Assembly (NCBI GenBank): GCA_044508835.1 | Contig: JBIQHD010000007.1 | Coordinates: forward strand, 62,001-126,000 | Origin: JAKFDI01 sp044508835 | GTDB taxonomy: Bacteria > Pseudomonadota > Gammaproteobacteria > Burkholderiales > Burkholderiaceae_C | DNA length: 64,000 bases | Reading direction: 5' to 3' | In this document: positions 34,956-43,755 of the stretch, in pieces | Position numbering within the stretch: the stretch's first letter is position 1 | Layout: every line of letters begins with the position of its first letter | Notes under the pieces: generated by a model | Databases searched by the model: none | Seen by the model: the letters and a program-made list of their open reading frames with translations, nothing else | What the model was told of the DNA's origin: nothing | Program-made: the position numbers and the translations under genes

Positions 34956-37191
34956 CTTGCGGGGGCTGGTGCCGCTGCACGCGCTCTTCGATGCGCTGGC
35001 GCATGCGCCAGCGGCCGGCATCGGCCAGCATGCGGCCGGCCCAGCGGAAGACGTTGAACTCGCGCACCGTCATGCGAAGGCTGGCCATGCGCTCGCGCTG
35101 CTCGGCCGGGGGCATCGTGGCGGCGCGCTGCAGCGCGTCGGCCGTCTCTTCCACGTGGTACGGGTTGACGATGAGCGACTCCTTCATCTCGCGCGCCGCG
35201 CCGGCGAAGCGGCTGAGGATGAGCACGCCCTGCTCGTCGTCGCGCGCCGCCACGAATTCCTTGCACACCAGGTTCATGCCGTCGTGCAGGCTGGTCACCA
35301 TGCAGATGTTGGCCGCGCGGTAGAGCTCGGTCACGGCGTCGTGGTCGTGGTGGTAGGCGAGCAGGTGCACCGGCCGGTAGCCCTCGCGGCCGAAGCGCTC
35401 GTTGATGCGGTCGCTGGTGCGCGCGATGCGTTCCTGGAAGGCGCGGTACTCCTCCAGCGAGCCGCGCGTGGGCGCGGCCACCTGCACGAAGACGAAGCGG
35501 CCGATCCACTCCGGGTACTTCTCGAGGAAGCGCTCCACCGCATGCAGCCGCTCGAGGATGCCCTTGGTGTAGTCGAAGCGGTCCACGCCCACGGCGAGCA
35601 CCGTGTCCAGCGGCAGCTTCAGGCGCTCGAACACGCGCGAGCGGCTCTCGGCGATCGTCGGCCAGGCGGCCTCGGCGTCGGCGCTCGGCCACTCGATGGA
35701 GATGGGGTAGGCCTCGACGTAGGTCTCCTCTTCCTGGAAGGTGATGGTCGAGTGCTCGTGCTCGATGCGCGCCTCGAGGAAGCGGTCCACCGTCTCGATG
35801 AAGTTCTTGCAGTGAAAGCGCGTGTGGAAGCCGAGGATGGTGCTGCCGAGCATGCCCTGCAGGATCTCGCGCCGCCAGGGGCAGATGCCGAAGGACTCGG
35901 GGTTGGGCCAGGGGATGTGCCAGAAGGTGAGGATGGTCGCGCGCGGCAGCTTCTCGCGCACCATGGCCGGCAGCAGGGCGAAGTGGTAGTCCTGCACCAG
36001 CACCACCGGGTCCTCGCTGCGCGCCTCGGCCACCACCGCGTCGGCGAAGCGCTGGTTGACGGCGCGGTAGGCCTCCCAGTCGGACTCGCGGAACACCGGC
36101 CGCACGTGGGCCACGTGGCACAGCGGCCACAGGCCCTCGTTGGCGAAGCCGTAGTAGTAGCCGTTCTCCTCCTCCTCGGTGAGCCACAGGCGCCGCAGCA
36201 CGTAGTCGTTCTTGCCGGGCGGCACGAGCACGCGGTCGTTGGCGTCCACCGCGTCGCGGTCGGCCGTGCCGCTGCCGTGCGCGATCCAGGTGCCCGAGCA
36301 GGCGCGCATCACCGGCTCCACCGCCGTCACCAGCCCACTCGCCGGGCGGCGCACGACGATGCCGTCGTCCGTGCGGTCGTGGATGTAGGGCTCGCGGTTG
36401 GAGACGACGATCACCTGGTCGCCGCGCAGCTGCGTGCGCAGCAGGGCGCGCAGGCGCGCCGGGTTCCACTCGGCGTCGGGCCCCTGCGCGCGGCGGTACT
36501 CGTCCTCCAGGTCGCGCAGCCGCGCGCGCAGGTCGGCGGCGAAGGGGGCCAGCTCCGGCGGCGCCGACAGCAGCGGCAGCAGCAGCCCCTCGCCGCGCAT
36601 GATGGCGCGCACGCCCGAGACCCAGCCGCGCCAGCTCAGCTGCGCCACCACCACGGTGATGAGCGCGATGGCCAGGCCCAGCACCACGATGAAGCCGAGC
36701 AGGTAGCGCCGCGTGTCCAGGCTGCGCCGCTCGAGGTAGCTCATGTCGTGCAGCAGCACCAGCCGGGCCGGCGGCCCGGACACCGCGCTGAGCTCGTGCA
36801 CGCCGATGTGCACCGCACCGCCTTCGAGCGACAGGCGCGGGTCCGGTGCGTCGGATTCGGCCTGGGCGGTGGCGCAGTCCAGGTCGGCGGGGAAGGCGGG
36901 CGTGCGCATCAGCATCACGCCGTCGGGCGAGCACAGGCCCATGGCGAACAGCCGCTCGTCCTGCGCGGCGCGCTGCATCAGGTTGCGCAGCCTGGAGCCG
37001 TCCTCGGCGGCGAGGGCTTCGGCGATGGGTTCGGCGAGGGCGTTGGTGACGAGCGCGCCGCGTGCAGTCAGGTCGCGCGCCGACCAGCGCAGCGTCAGTT
37101 CGTCGAGGAGCGGAAGCGACAGGTAGGCGGCGGCGACGAGCGTCAGGACCAGCGGAATGAGAAAGCGCAGTTGGAGTCGGATCGTCTTCAT
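34933..37191 (-). CDS. otsA: Trehalose-6-phosphate synthase with N-terminal membrane sensor-like region
   Basis: 752 residues, far longer than canonical OtsA (about 470). Residues 7-27 and about 163-184 are membrane helices bracketing a ~130-residue extracytoplasmic domain (TNALAEPIAEALAAEDGSRLRN; GLCSPDGVMLMRTPAF) that looks like a chemoreceptor-type sensor. A HAMP-like linker follows (about 185-240). The GT20 synthase begins near 249 with VIVVSNREPYI and includes TFWHIPWPNPESF, VDRFDYTKGILERL and DGMNLVCKEFVA. It makes trehalose-6-phosphate from UDP-glucose and glucose-6-phosphate. The architecture suggests that an external signal, perhaps osmotic, controls synthesis directly. Operon with otsB. 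Confidence 0.92.
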   Translation of the reverse strand: MKTIRLQLRFLIPLVLTLVAAAYLSLPLLDELTLRWSARDLTARGALVTNALAEPIAEALAAEDGSRLRNLMQRAAQDERLFAMGLCSPDGVMLMRTPAFPADLDCATAQAESDAPDPRLSLEGGAVHIGVHELSAVSGPPARLVLLHDMSYLERRSLDTRRYLLGFIVVLGLAIALITVVVAQLSWRGWVSGVRAIMRGEGLLLPLLSAPPELAPFAADLRARLRDLEDEYRRAQGPDAEWNPARLRALLRTQLRGDQVIVVSNREPYIHDRTDDGIVVRRPASGLVTAVEPVMRACSGTWIAHGSGTADRDAVDANDRVLVPPGKNDYVLRRLWLTEEEENGYYYGFANEGLWPLCHVAHVRPVFRESDWEAYRAVNQRFADAVVAEARSEDPVVLVQDYHFALLPAMVREKLPRATILTFWHIPWPNPESFGICPWRREILQGMLGSTILGFHTRFHCKNFIETVDRFLEARIEHEHSTITFQEEETYVEAYPISIEWPSADAEAAWPTIAESRSRVFERLKLPLDTVLAVGVDRFDYTKGILERLHAVERFLEKYPEWIGRFVFVQVAAPTRGSLEEYRAFQERIARTSDRINERFGREGYRPVHLLAYHHDHDAVTELYRAANICMVTSLHDGMNLVCKEFVAARDDEQGVLILSRFAGAAREMKESLIVNPYHVEETADALQRAATMPPAEQRERMASLRMTVREFNVFRWAGRMLADAGRWRMRQRIEERVQRHQPPQDETPVLG

Positions 37192-37475
37192 CGTAGGTTC
37201 GCGGCACCCGCCGAAGAGGGCCATAGGCATACGGCATGCCCGTTGCCTCGCTTCGTTCGGCGCGGCAGCAACCGGTCAGCCGCGCGGGCGGGCGGCAGTT
37301 CGCGGCGGCCGCGGCAGGCGGCCCCGTCGGGCCGCCGCGCGCCGCCCGCGCAACCCGCAGACCCTAACACGCACGGTTTTCGGGCCGGTGACACGGCACG
37401 ACGGCGTCAGGGGCGCGCCGGCGCGGGCGCGAAAACTGCTGGTCTCCCGCGTCCGACCGCCGCCGAGCCTGCCCG

Positions 37476-38495
37476 ATGAACGACACCGTCCACCGCTGCG
37501 TACGAGATGCCACCCGACTGATCCGCGCCGGCCGCATGCAGGAAGCGCTGGGCAGCCTGCGCGCGACCTGGCGCGCGGCGCGCCACCCACCGCCGCCAGC
37601 CCTCAAAGTGAGCGCAGACACTTCTATAACAGCCGTGGACGCGCCGCCGGCCGGGCGCTTCGTCTCCGGCGGCTACGGCACGCCCGCGGGCCTGTGGCCG
37701 TACAAGCTGTACGTGCCCGCGCGGCGCGGCACGGCGGCGTCGGCCCTGGTCGTGATGCTGCACGGCTGCACCCAGGACCCGGACGACTTTGCCGCCGGCA
37801 CCGGCATGAACGCCCTCGCCGAGCGCGACGGGCTGCTCGTGCTCTACCCCGGCCAGACGCCGCGCGCCAACCGCTCGGGCTGCTGGAACTGGTTCGCCGA
37901 GCGCGACCAGCAGCGCGACGCCGGCGAGCCCGCCGTCATCGCCGGCATGACGCGCGAGGTGACGGCGCAGTGCGGCATCGACCCGCGCCGCGTCTACGTG
38001 GCCGGGATGTCGGCGGGCGCCGCGATGGCGCTCACGATGGCGGCGACCTACCCCGACCTCTACGCCGCCGTCGGCGTGCACTCGGGCGTGCCCTACCGCG
38101 CGGCGCGGGACCTGCACTCGGCCTTCGCGCTGATGCGCCGAGGGCCCCGGCCCGGGCCGGGCCGCGGCGAGACCCTGGCCCGCTTCGTGCCGGCCATCGT
38201 GTTCCACGGCGACCGCGACGAGACGGTGCACCCGTCCAACGCCGACGAGGTGGTGGCGCAGCTGCGCGCCGCCGGCCCCATCGCCGGCAGCGAGCTGCAG
38301 CACGGCCGCGTCCCGGGCGGGCACGCCTGGTCGCGCCACGCCTACCGCGACCGGGCCGGCCGCACCTGCATCGAGCACTGGACGGTGCACGGCGGCCGCC
38401 ACGCCTGGTCGGGCGGCCATGCGCGCGGTTCCTACACCGATCCGCGCGGCCCGGACGCGAGCGCCGAGATGCTGCGCTTCTTCAAGGGTTGTTGA
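37476..38495 (+). CDS. PHB depolymerase/LpqC-type esterase
   Basis: 339 residues. Esterase_PHB-like alpha/beta hydrolase: oxyanion region VVMLHGCTQDPDDFAAGTGM, nucleophile GMSAGAAM, acid in VFHGDRDETVHPSN, and His near GGRHAWSGG. No clear signal peptide; the N-terminal ~50 residues are helical, as in intracellular-type or Tat-independent members. It could act on short polyhydroxyalkanoate oligomers or plant esters. Followed directly by repeat R3. Confidence 0.85.
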   Translation: MNDTVHRCVRDATRLIRAGRMQEALGSLRATWRAARHPPPPALKVSADTSITAVDAPPAGRFVSGGYGTPAGLWPYKLYVPARRGTAASALVVMLHGCTQDPDDFAAGTGMNALAERDGLLVLYPGQTPRANRSGCWNWFAERDQQRDAGEPAVIAGMTREVTAQCGIDPRRVYVAGMSAGAAMALTMAATYPDLYAAVGVHSGVPYRAARDLHSAFALMRRGPRPGPGRGETLARFVPAIVFHGDRDETVHPSNADEVVAQLRAAGPIAGSELQHGRVPGGHAWSRHAYRDRAGRTCIEHWTVHGGRHAWSGGHARGSYTDPRGPDASAEMLRFFKGC

Positions 38496-38582
38496 CCCAC
38501 CCCCGGAGCGCCTTCGGCGCTCCCCCTCGAGGGGGCGCCGCTGGCGGACCGGCAAAGCCGGATCCGCGGCGGCCGCTCGATC
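38496..38582 (+). repeat. Intergenic repeat copy R3
   Basis: Starts immediately after the esterase TGA with CCCACCCCCGGAGCGCC. It holds GAGCGCC/GGCGCTC, CCCCCTCGAGGGGG, CGCCGCTGGCGGACCGGCAAAGCCGG and ATCCGCGG, ending with a degenerate GCTCGAT. It lies between convergent genes. Confidence 0.78.
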
Positions 38583-38595
38583 CCGCAGCGGCAGC

Positions 38596-39222
38596 TCAGC
38601 GGATCACCGCCGGCCGCATCGCGGCCAGCTCGCCGCGCGCCTGCACCGCCACCGACCATGCGCCGCTGAGCGCCAGCGCCGCCATGCCGGCGGCCACGAC
38701 CAGGTCGGGCCAGGCGGCGCCGGTGCCGAACACGCCCAGCGCCGCCAGCGCCACGGCGATGTTGCCGAGCGCGTCGTTGCGCGAGCAGATCCACACCGAG
38801 CGCATGTTCGAGTCGCCCGTGCGGTAGCGGTACAGCAGCAGCGCCACGCCCACGTTGACGGCCAGTGCCAGCGCCGCGACGGCGCCCATGGTGAACGGCT
38901 CGGGCGGCACGCCGGACTGCAGGCTCCAGGCCGCGCGGCCGAGGACGAACAGCCCGAAGGCCGCCATCGACGCCGCCTTCAGCAGCGCCGCGCGCGGGCG
39001 CCACACCGCGGCCATCGACAGCACCGCCAGCGACAGGCCGTAGTTGGCGGCATCGCCGAAGAAGTCGATCGCGTCGGCCAGCAGCGAGACCGAGCCGGCG
39101 GCCAGGCCGCCGCCGATCTCGACCGCGCCCATGGCGGCGTTGAGCAGCAGCGCGATCCAGAGGATGCGCCGCCAGGCGGGGTCGGCGGAGGGCGTGGGGG
39201 CGGCGCAGCAGTGGTCGGACAT
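38596..39222 (-). CDS. Short cation transporter of the CDF superfamily, MerR-controlled
   Basis: 208 residues with six membrane segments but no C-terminal cytoplasmic domain (typical CDF proteins have about 300). The N-terminus carries a Cys pair (DHCCAAP). Metal-site motifs are LLADAIDFFGDAANY and SRNDALGN, where Asp replaces the usual His. Transcribed divergently from the cadR-like gene through a MerR-type promoter, so it is probably an inducible exporter of Cd, Pb, Zn or a related ion. Confidence 0.87.
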   Translation of the reverse strand: MSDHCCAAPTPSADPAWRRILWIALLLNAAMGAVEIGGGLAAGSVSLLADAIDFFGDAANYGLSLAVLSMAAVWRPRAALLKAASMAAFGLFVLGRAAWSLQSGVPPEPFTMGAVAALALAVNVGVALLLYRYRTGDSNMRSVWICSRNDALGNIAVALAALGVFGTGAAWPDLVVAAGMAALALSGAWSVAVQARGELAAMRPAVIR

Positions 39223-39249
39223 GGAAAGCCTCGTTGACGTGTGGCCGCC

Positions 39250-39280
39250 ATTGCAAACCCTATAGTCGCTACACGGTCAA
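39250..39280 (-). promoter_or_regulatory. MerR-type promoter/operator with 19-bp spacer
   Basis: On the minus strand, TTGACC (39275-39280) and TGCAAT (39250-39255) are separated by 19 bp, longer than the normal 17 and diagnostic of MerR-family promoters. The spacer region holds the imperfect dyad CCCTATAG-TCG-CTACACGG (39258-39276). It drives the cation exporter and lies beside the divergent cadR-like gene. Confidence 0.78.
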
Positions 39281-39308
39281 GCACCCATCGGGGGCTCAGG
39301 AATCGGGC

Positions 39309-39716
39309 ATGAAGATCGGCGAGCTGGCAACGCTGGCGCACTGCGACGTGCAGACGGTGCGCTACTACGAACGGGAGGGCCTGCTGGACCCGCCGGCGCG
39401 CGACGGCTCCGGCTACCGCCACTACGCCGCGCGGCACCTGGAGCGGCTGCGCTTCATCCGCCACTGCCGCGCGCTCGACATCTCGCTGGCCGAGGTGCGG
39501 CAGCTGCTCGACTACAGCGACGACCCGGCGCGCAACTGCCACGAGGTGAACGCGCTGATCGACGAGCACATCGAGCGCGTGCGCCGGCGCCTCGGCGCGC
39601 TGCGCGCGCTCGAGCGGCAGCTGGTCGAGTTGCGCCGCGCCTGCCGGGGCGCGGACGAGACGCAGTCCTGCGCCATCCTCGAGACCTTCATGCACGCGCC
39701 GGCCGAGGCCGGCTGA
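39309..39716 (+). CDS. MerR-family metal-responsive regulator, CadR/PbrR type
   Basis: 135 residues. The N-terminal winged helix (IGELATLAHCDVQTVRYYEREGLL) binds the promoter spacer, and a long dimerisation helix follows. The metal-site cysteines at 77, 112 and 121 match the Cd/Pb-sensing CadR/PbrR pattern. AGGAA precedes the ATG. It twists the overlong spacer to activate the divergent exporter. The next gene starts 3 bp after its stop and may be cotranscribed. Confidence 0.92.
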   Translation: MKIGELATLAHCDVQTVRYYEREGLLDPPARDGSGYRHYAARHLERLRFIRHCRALDISLAEVRQLLDYSDDPARNCHEVNALIDEHIERVRRRLGALRALERQLVELRRACRGADETQSCAILETFMHAPAEAG

Positions 39717-39718
39717 CC

Positions 39719-40633
39719 ATGCCCCACGCCGGCCGCCGCCGCCTGCTGCGCGCCCTGCCGGCGCTGGGCGCGGCGCCGCTGCTGGCCCGGGCGGCGCCGG
39801 CCGCGCTCGTCACCCGGGCGATCCCCTCCAGCGGCGAGGCGCTGCCGGTGGTGGGCCTGGGCAGCTGGATCACCTTCAACGTCGGCCGCGACGAGGCGGC
39901 GCGCGACGCCTGCGCCGAGGTGATGCGGCGCTTCTTCGCCGACGGCGGGCGGCTGATCGACTCCTCGCCCATGTACGGCTCGGCGCAGGCGGTCATCGGC
40001 CACGGCCTGCGGCGGCTGGGCCCACAAGCGGCGCGCGTGTTCTCGGCCGACAAGGTGTGGATCGGCTCGGGCGCGCGCGGGCCGGCGCAGATGGAGGAAT
40101 CGCGCACGCTGTGGGGCGTGCCGCGCTTCGACCTGCTGCAGGTGCACAACCTGCTCGCCTGGCGCGAGCACCTGCCCACGCTGCTGGCGATGAAGGCGGC
40201 GGGCCGGCTGCGCCACGTGGGCATCACCACCTCGGAGGGCCGGCGGCACCGCGAGTTCGAGCAGGTGATGCGCGAGCAGCCGCTGGACGTCGTGCAGCTC
40301 AGCTACAACCTGCTCGACCGCGAGGCGGAACAGCGCCTGCTGCCGCTGGCGCGCGAGCGCGGCATCGCCGTCCTCGTGAACCGGCCGTTCCGCCAGGGCG
40401 CGCTGCTCGACGCCCTCGCGCGCCACCCGCTGCCGGCCTGGGCGGCGGAGATCGGCTGCACGAGCTGGGCGCAGTTCGCGCTCAAGTTCGTCGTGTCGCA
40501 CCCGGCGGTGACCTGCGCCATCCCGGCGACGAGCCGGGTCGACCACGTGGCCGAGAACCTGGCCGCCGCGCGCGGGCCCCTGCCCGACGCCGCGATGCGC
40601 CGGCGCATGGCGGCGCACGTGGAGGCGCTGTGA
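39719..40633 (+). CDS. Aldo/keto reductase with Tat-like leader
   Basis: 304 residues. The N-terminal RRRLLRALPALGAAPLLARAAPA resembles a twin-arginine signal, so it may be exported with cofactor. The AKR barrel has the Tyr in SSPMYGSAQ, Lys in FSADKVWIG and His in LLQVHNLLAW, with the C-terminal IPATSRVDHVAENL region for NADP binding. Lies 3 bp after the MerR-type gene and overlaps the next by 1 bp. A role in metal stress is not evident; the cotranscription may be incidental. Confidence 0.85.
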   Translation: MPHAGRRRLLRALPALGAAPLLARAAPAALVTRAIPSSGEALPVVGLGSWITFNVGRDEAARDACAEVMRRFFADGGRLIDSSPMYGSAQAVIGHGLRRLGPQAARVFSADKVWIGSGARGPAQMEESRTLWGVPRFDLLQVHNLLAWREHLPTLLAMKAAGRLRHVGITTSEGRRHREFEQVMREQPLDVVQLSYNLLDREAEQRLLPLARERGIAVLVNRPFRQGALLDALARHPLPAWAAEIGCTSWAQFALKFVVSHPAVTCAIPATSRVDHVAENLAAARGPLPDAAMRRRMAAHVEAL

Positions 40634-41274
40634 TGTCCGAGTGGTGGACCTACACGCTCGCCGACTTCCTGCTCTTCTCGCCGCGCACCTACCACCGCCT
40701 GTTCGCGCTGCACAACGCGGCGTGGTGGCCGCTGCAGCTCTTCACGCTCGCCGGCGGCGGCCTGATCGGCGCGGCGCTGTGGCGAGGCGCGGGCCGCATC
40801 GCGCTCGTCCTGCTGGCGCTGGCCTGGGCCTTCGTCGCCTGGGCCTTCCACCTCGACCGCTACGCGACGATCAACTGGGCGGCGCCGTACTTCGCCGCCG
40901 GCTTCGCGCTGCAGGCGCTGCTGCTGGGGGCCGCGGCCTGGCGCCCGGCGGAGGCAAAGGTGCCGCCCATCCGCCGCCGCGCGGGCCTCGCGCTGCTGGG
41001 CCTGGCGGTGCTCGCGGCGCCGTTCGCGGCCGCCGCCGGCGGGCGGCCGTGGCAGCAGGCGGACGTCTTCGGCCTCACGCCCGACCCGACCGTGCTCGCC
41101 ACGCTCGGCGCCCTGCTCGCGCTGCCGCGCGGCGCGTGGTGGCTGTGGCCGGTGCCGCTGCTGTGGTGCGCCGCCGGCGGCTCCACGCTGTGGGCGATGG
41201 ACGAGCCCGCCGCCTTCGTGCTGCCGGCGGCGGGCGTGCTGGCGCTGGCGCTCAGAACAGCAGGGCGACGATGA
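40633..41274 (+). CDS. Multi-pass membrane protein, DUF6064-like
   Basis: 213 residues with about six hydrophobic segments. The start SEWWTYTLADFLLFSPRTYHRLFALHN and NAAWWPLQL resemble the DUF6064 family, which has no known function. The ATG overlaps the preceding stop (TGATG). The 3' end overlaps the convergent DUF456 gene by 23 bp. Confidence 0.72.
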   Translation: MSEWWTYTLADFLLFSPRTYHRLFALHNAAWWPLQLFTLAGGGLIGAALWRGAGRIALVLLALAWAFVAWAFHLDRYATINWAAPYFAAGFALQALLLGAAAWRPAEAKVPPIRRRAGLALLGLAVLAAPFAAAAGGRPWQQADVFGLTPDPTVLATLGALLALPRGAWWLWPVPLLWCAAGGSTLWAMDEPAAFVLPAAGVLALALRTAGRR

Positions 41275-41740
41275 AGAGGCCGAGCATCACGAAGGCGATC
41301 ACCACCTTGGCGACCATGCCGACCATCAGGCCGAGCCAGGTGGCGATGCCGACCTTCATCGCGCCCTCGTGGTCGCGCCGCGCCAGGTACTCGCCCGCGG
41401 CCGCGCCGACCAGCGGCATGAACAGCACGCCGACGAGGCCCATGAAGAGGCCCACGACCGTGCCGACGGCCGCGCCGATCAGCGCTTGGCGGCTCGCGCC
41501 GGCCCGCTTCGCGCCCATCACGCCGGCCACGTAGTCGAGCACCCACGAGACCACCGCCAGCACGGCCAGCACGGTGAGCACGCCGCCGCCGACGCGGGTG
41601 AAGCCGTCGATCCACGCGCCGAGCACCGCGCCGGCCAGCACCAGCGCCGTGCCGGGCAGCGCCGGCAGCACGGTGCCGGCCACGCCGATGGCGATCAGCG
41701 CCCAGCTCACGATCCACAGCGCGATGTCGGTGCCGTTCAT
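41252..41740 (-). CDS. DUF456 family membrane protein
   Basis: 162 residues with about four hydrophobic segments. The family pattern is IGVAGTVLPALPGTALVLAG near the N-terminus and GAAVGTVVGLFMGLVGVLFMPLVGAAAGEYL with glycine-rich helices. Function unknown. The ATG overlaps the stop of the triple-haem cytochrome gene (ATGA), so it is the last gene of that operon. Confidence 0.88.
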   Translation of the reverse strand: MNGTDIALWIVSWALIAIGVAGTVLPALPGTALVLAGAVLGAWIDGFTRVGGGVLTVLAVLAVVSWVLDYVAGVMGAKRAGASRQALIGAAVGTVVGLFMGLVGVLFMPLVGAAAGEYLARRDHEGAMKVGIATWLGLMVGMVAKVVIAFVMLGLFIVALLF

Positions 41741-43029
41741 TGCCTGGCCTCCCCGGCGCGATAGCGCAGCACGTCGAGCGCCGACACCGCCGGCGCGAGG
41801 TTGCCGAACGACTGGCGCATGGCCGTGACCACCGCGGCCACCTCGGCGTCGCTCAGCGCCTGCGCGAACGGCGGCATGCCGTAGGGCCGCGGGTTGCCGC
41901 GCGTGGCCGGCGGGAAGCCGCCGCTCAGCACGACCCGCACCACGTTCGCCGCCGAGGGCATGACCAGCGCCCGGTTGCCGGCGATGGCCGGGTACGCGCC
42001 CGGCGCGCCCTCGCCCTCGTCGCCGTGGCACTGGGCGCAGCGGTCCTTGTAGATGGCCAGGCCCTGCCGGACCTTCGCCGTGTCGACGGGGATCTCGTCG
42101 GGCGGCTCGGGCGCCTTCGCCGGCGGCAGCGCCTGCAGGTACACCGCCATCGCGTGCAGGTCGGCGTCGTCCAGGTGCTGGGTGCTGCGGAACACCACCT
42201 CGGCCATCGGCCCGAGCACCGAGGCGCCGGGCGCCACGCCGGTGGCCAGCAGCGCGGCCACGTCCTGCGTCTTCCAGTGGGCGACGCCGGCCTCGCCCTC
42301 GGCGGTGAGCGAGGGCGCGTACCAGTTCTGCATCGGGATCAGCCCGCCGTCCAGGCCCAGTCCGCCGGAGGTGGCGCCGAACATGTTGCGCGTGGAGTGG
42401 CAGGCGCTGCAGTGGCCGAGCCCGCCCACGAGGTAGGCGCCGCGGTTCCATTCGGCCGACCGCCGCGGCTCGGGCTCGTACACGCCCGGCCGGAAGAACA
42501 GCGCGCGCCAGCCGGCGAGCGCGAGCTGGCTGTCGTACGGGAAGCGCAGCGCGTGCGGGCGGTTCGGCTGCGCCACGGCCGGCAGGCTGCGCAGCCAGGC
42601 GTAGATCGCATCGGCGTCGTCGCGCGTGACCCGCGTGTAGTTCGGGTACGGGAAGGCCGGGTACAGCAGCCGGCCGTCGGCCGAGCGGCCGTTGTGCAGC
42701 GCGCGCCAGAAGTGGTCGGCGCTCCAGCGGCCGATGCCGGTGGCCTCGTCGGGCGTGAGGTTGGAGGCGAAGACGGTGCCGAAGGGCGTGTCGATGCCGC
42801 GCCCGCCGGCATAGGGCGCGCCGCCGCGCTCGGTGTGGCAGGCGGCGCAGTTGCCGGCGCGGGCGAGGTAGGCGCCGCGCGCGATCAGCTCGGGCCCCGC
42901 GGCCACGGTGCGCGCCGGGTCGATGGGCGCCTCGTCGCGCCGGTTGAGCGCCCACACGGCGGCCGCGACCAGCATCAGCGCCGCGAGCGCGAACGCCGCG
43001 CCACGCTTCCAGGGCATCGGGCGGCTCAT
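41737..43029 (-). CDS. Three-haem cytochrome c (alcohol/gluconate dehydrogenase-type cytochrome subunit)
   Basis: 430 residues with an N-terminal membrane anchor (about 10-27). The three haem motifs are CAACH (61-65), CSACH (207-211) and CAQCH (331-335), the spacing of the cytochrome subunit of membrane alcohol, sorbitol and gluconate dehydrogenases. It would move electrons from a periplasmic dehydrogenase to quinone or oxidase. No dehydrogenase gene is adjacent. Starts overlap on both sides (ATGA) with the c4-like and DUF456 genes. Confidence 0.88.
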   Translation of the reverse strand: MSRPMPWKRGAAFALAALMLVAAAVWALNRRDEAPIDPARTVAAGPELIARGAYLARAGNCAACHTERGGAPYAGGRGIDTPFGTVFASNLTPDEATGIGRWSADHFWRALHNGRSADGRLLYPAFPYPNYTRVTRDDADAIYAWLRSLPAVAQPNRPHALRFPYDSQLALAGWRALFFRPGVYEPEPRRSAEWNRGAYLVGGLGHCSACHSTRNMFGATSGGLGLDGGLIPMQNWYAPSLTAEGEAGVAHWKTQDVAALLATGVAPGASVLGPMAEVVFRSTQHLDDADLHAMAVYLQALPPAKAPEPPDEIPVDTAKVRQGLAIYKDRCAQCHGDEGEGAPGAYPAIAGNRALVMPSAANVVRVVLSGGFPPATRGNPRPYGMPPFAQALSDAEVAAVVTAMRQSFGNLAPAVSALDVLRYRAGEARQ

Positions 43030-43736
43030 GGCGCCACCCCGCCGCACTCCATCGGCCACGGGCCCGGCGCCGCGGCCGCGGGCCTGGCATCGGCCGGCAC
43101 CGGCCGAGAGGCGAGCCAGGCGGTGACCGCGGCCACGTCCTCGGGCGTCAGCGTCCTGGCGATGTCGGCCATGCAGTCGGGCGCGGCGGCGCGGCGGTGG
43201 CCGGTGCGCCAGGCGCCGAGCTGGCCGTTGAGGTAGTCGCGCGGCAGGCCCAGCAGCCCCGGCACGGCGGGCGCCACGCCGGTGAGCGCCGCGCCGTGGC
43301 ACTGCGCGCAGGCCGGCAGGCGCCGCGCCGCGTCGCCGCGCTGCACGAGCGCCTCGCCGCGCGCGGCCGCCTCGCCCCGCGGGGGCGGCTCGGCGGGCGG
43401 CGCGTACGGCAGGTCGAGCTCGGCGAAGTGGCCGGCGATCTCGCGCAGGTAGTCGTCGCTCAGGTGCTCGAGCAGGTAGGTCATGGCCGCGTAGTGGCGG
43501 CGGCCGTCGCGGAAGTTCAGCAGCTGCTGGTAGAGGTAGCCGGCCGGCTTGCCGGCGATGCGCGGGAAGTAGCCGTCGGGCGTGGCGCGGCCCTCCTTGC
43601 CGTGGCAGACGGTGCAGGCCAGCATGCGCTGGGCCAGGGTGTCGGGAATGTCGGGCGCCGCCTGCGCGGCACCGAGCGCGAGAAGGAGCGCGGCGGCCGC
43701 GCCCCTCAGCGCGGCGGATCTGGAATTCGCAAGCAT
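43026..43736 (-). CDS. Dihaem cytochrome c, c4-like
   Basis: 236 residues with a signal peptide cleaved near residue 26 (AAQA-APD). The haem motifs are CTVCH and CAQCH, in a duplicated c4-type fold (GYFPRIAGKPAGYLYQQLLNF is the c4 signature). The C-terminus contains an extra Cys (MECGG). First gene of the cytochrome operon; it probably accepts electrons from the three-haem protein. Confidence 0.88.
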   Translation of the reverse strand: MLANSRSAALRGAAAALLLALGAAQAAPDIPDTLAQRMLACTVCHGKEGRATPDGYFPRIAGKPAGYLYQQLLNFRDGRRHYAAMTYLLEHLSDDYLREIAGHFAELDLPYAPPAEPPPRGEAAARGEALVQRGDAARRLPACAQCHGAALTGVAPAVPGLLGLPRDYLNGQLGAWRTGHRRAAAPDCMADIARTLTPEDVAAVTAWLASRPVPADARPAAAAPGPWPMECGGVAP

Positions 43737-43755
43737 CCGCTACGGTAGCCGCAAT

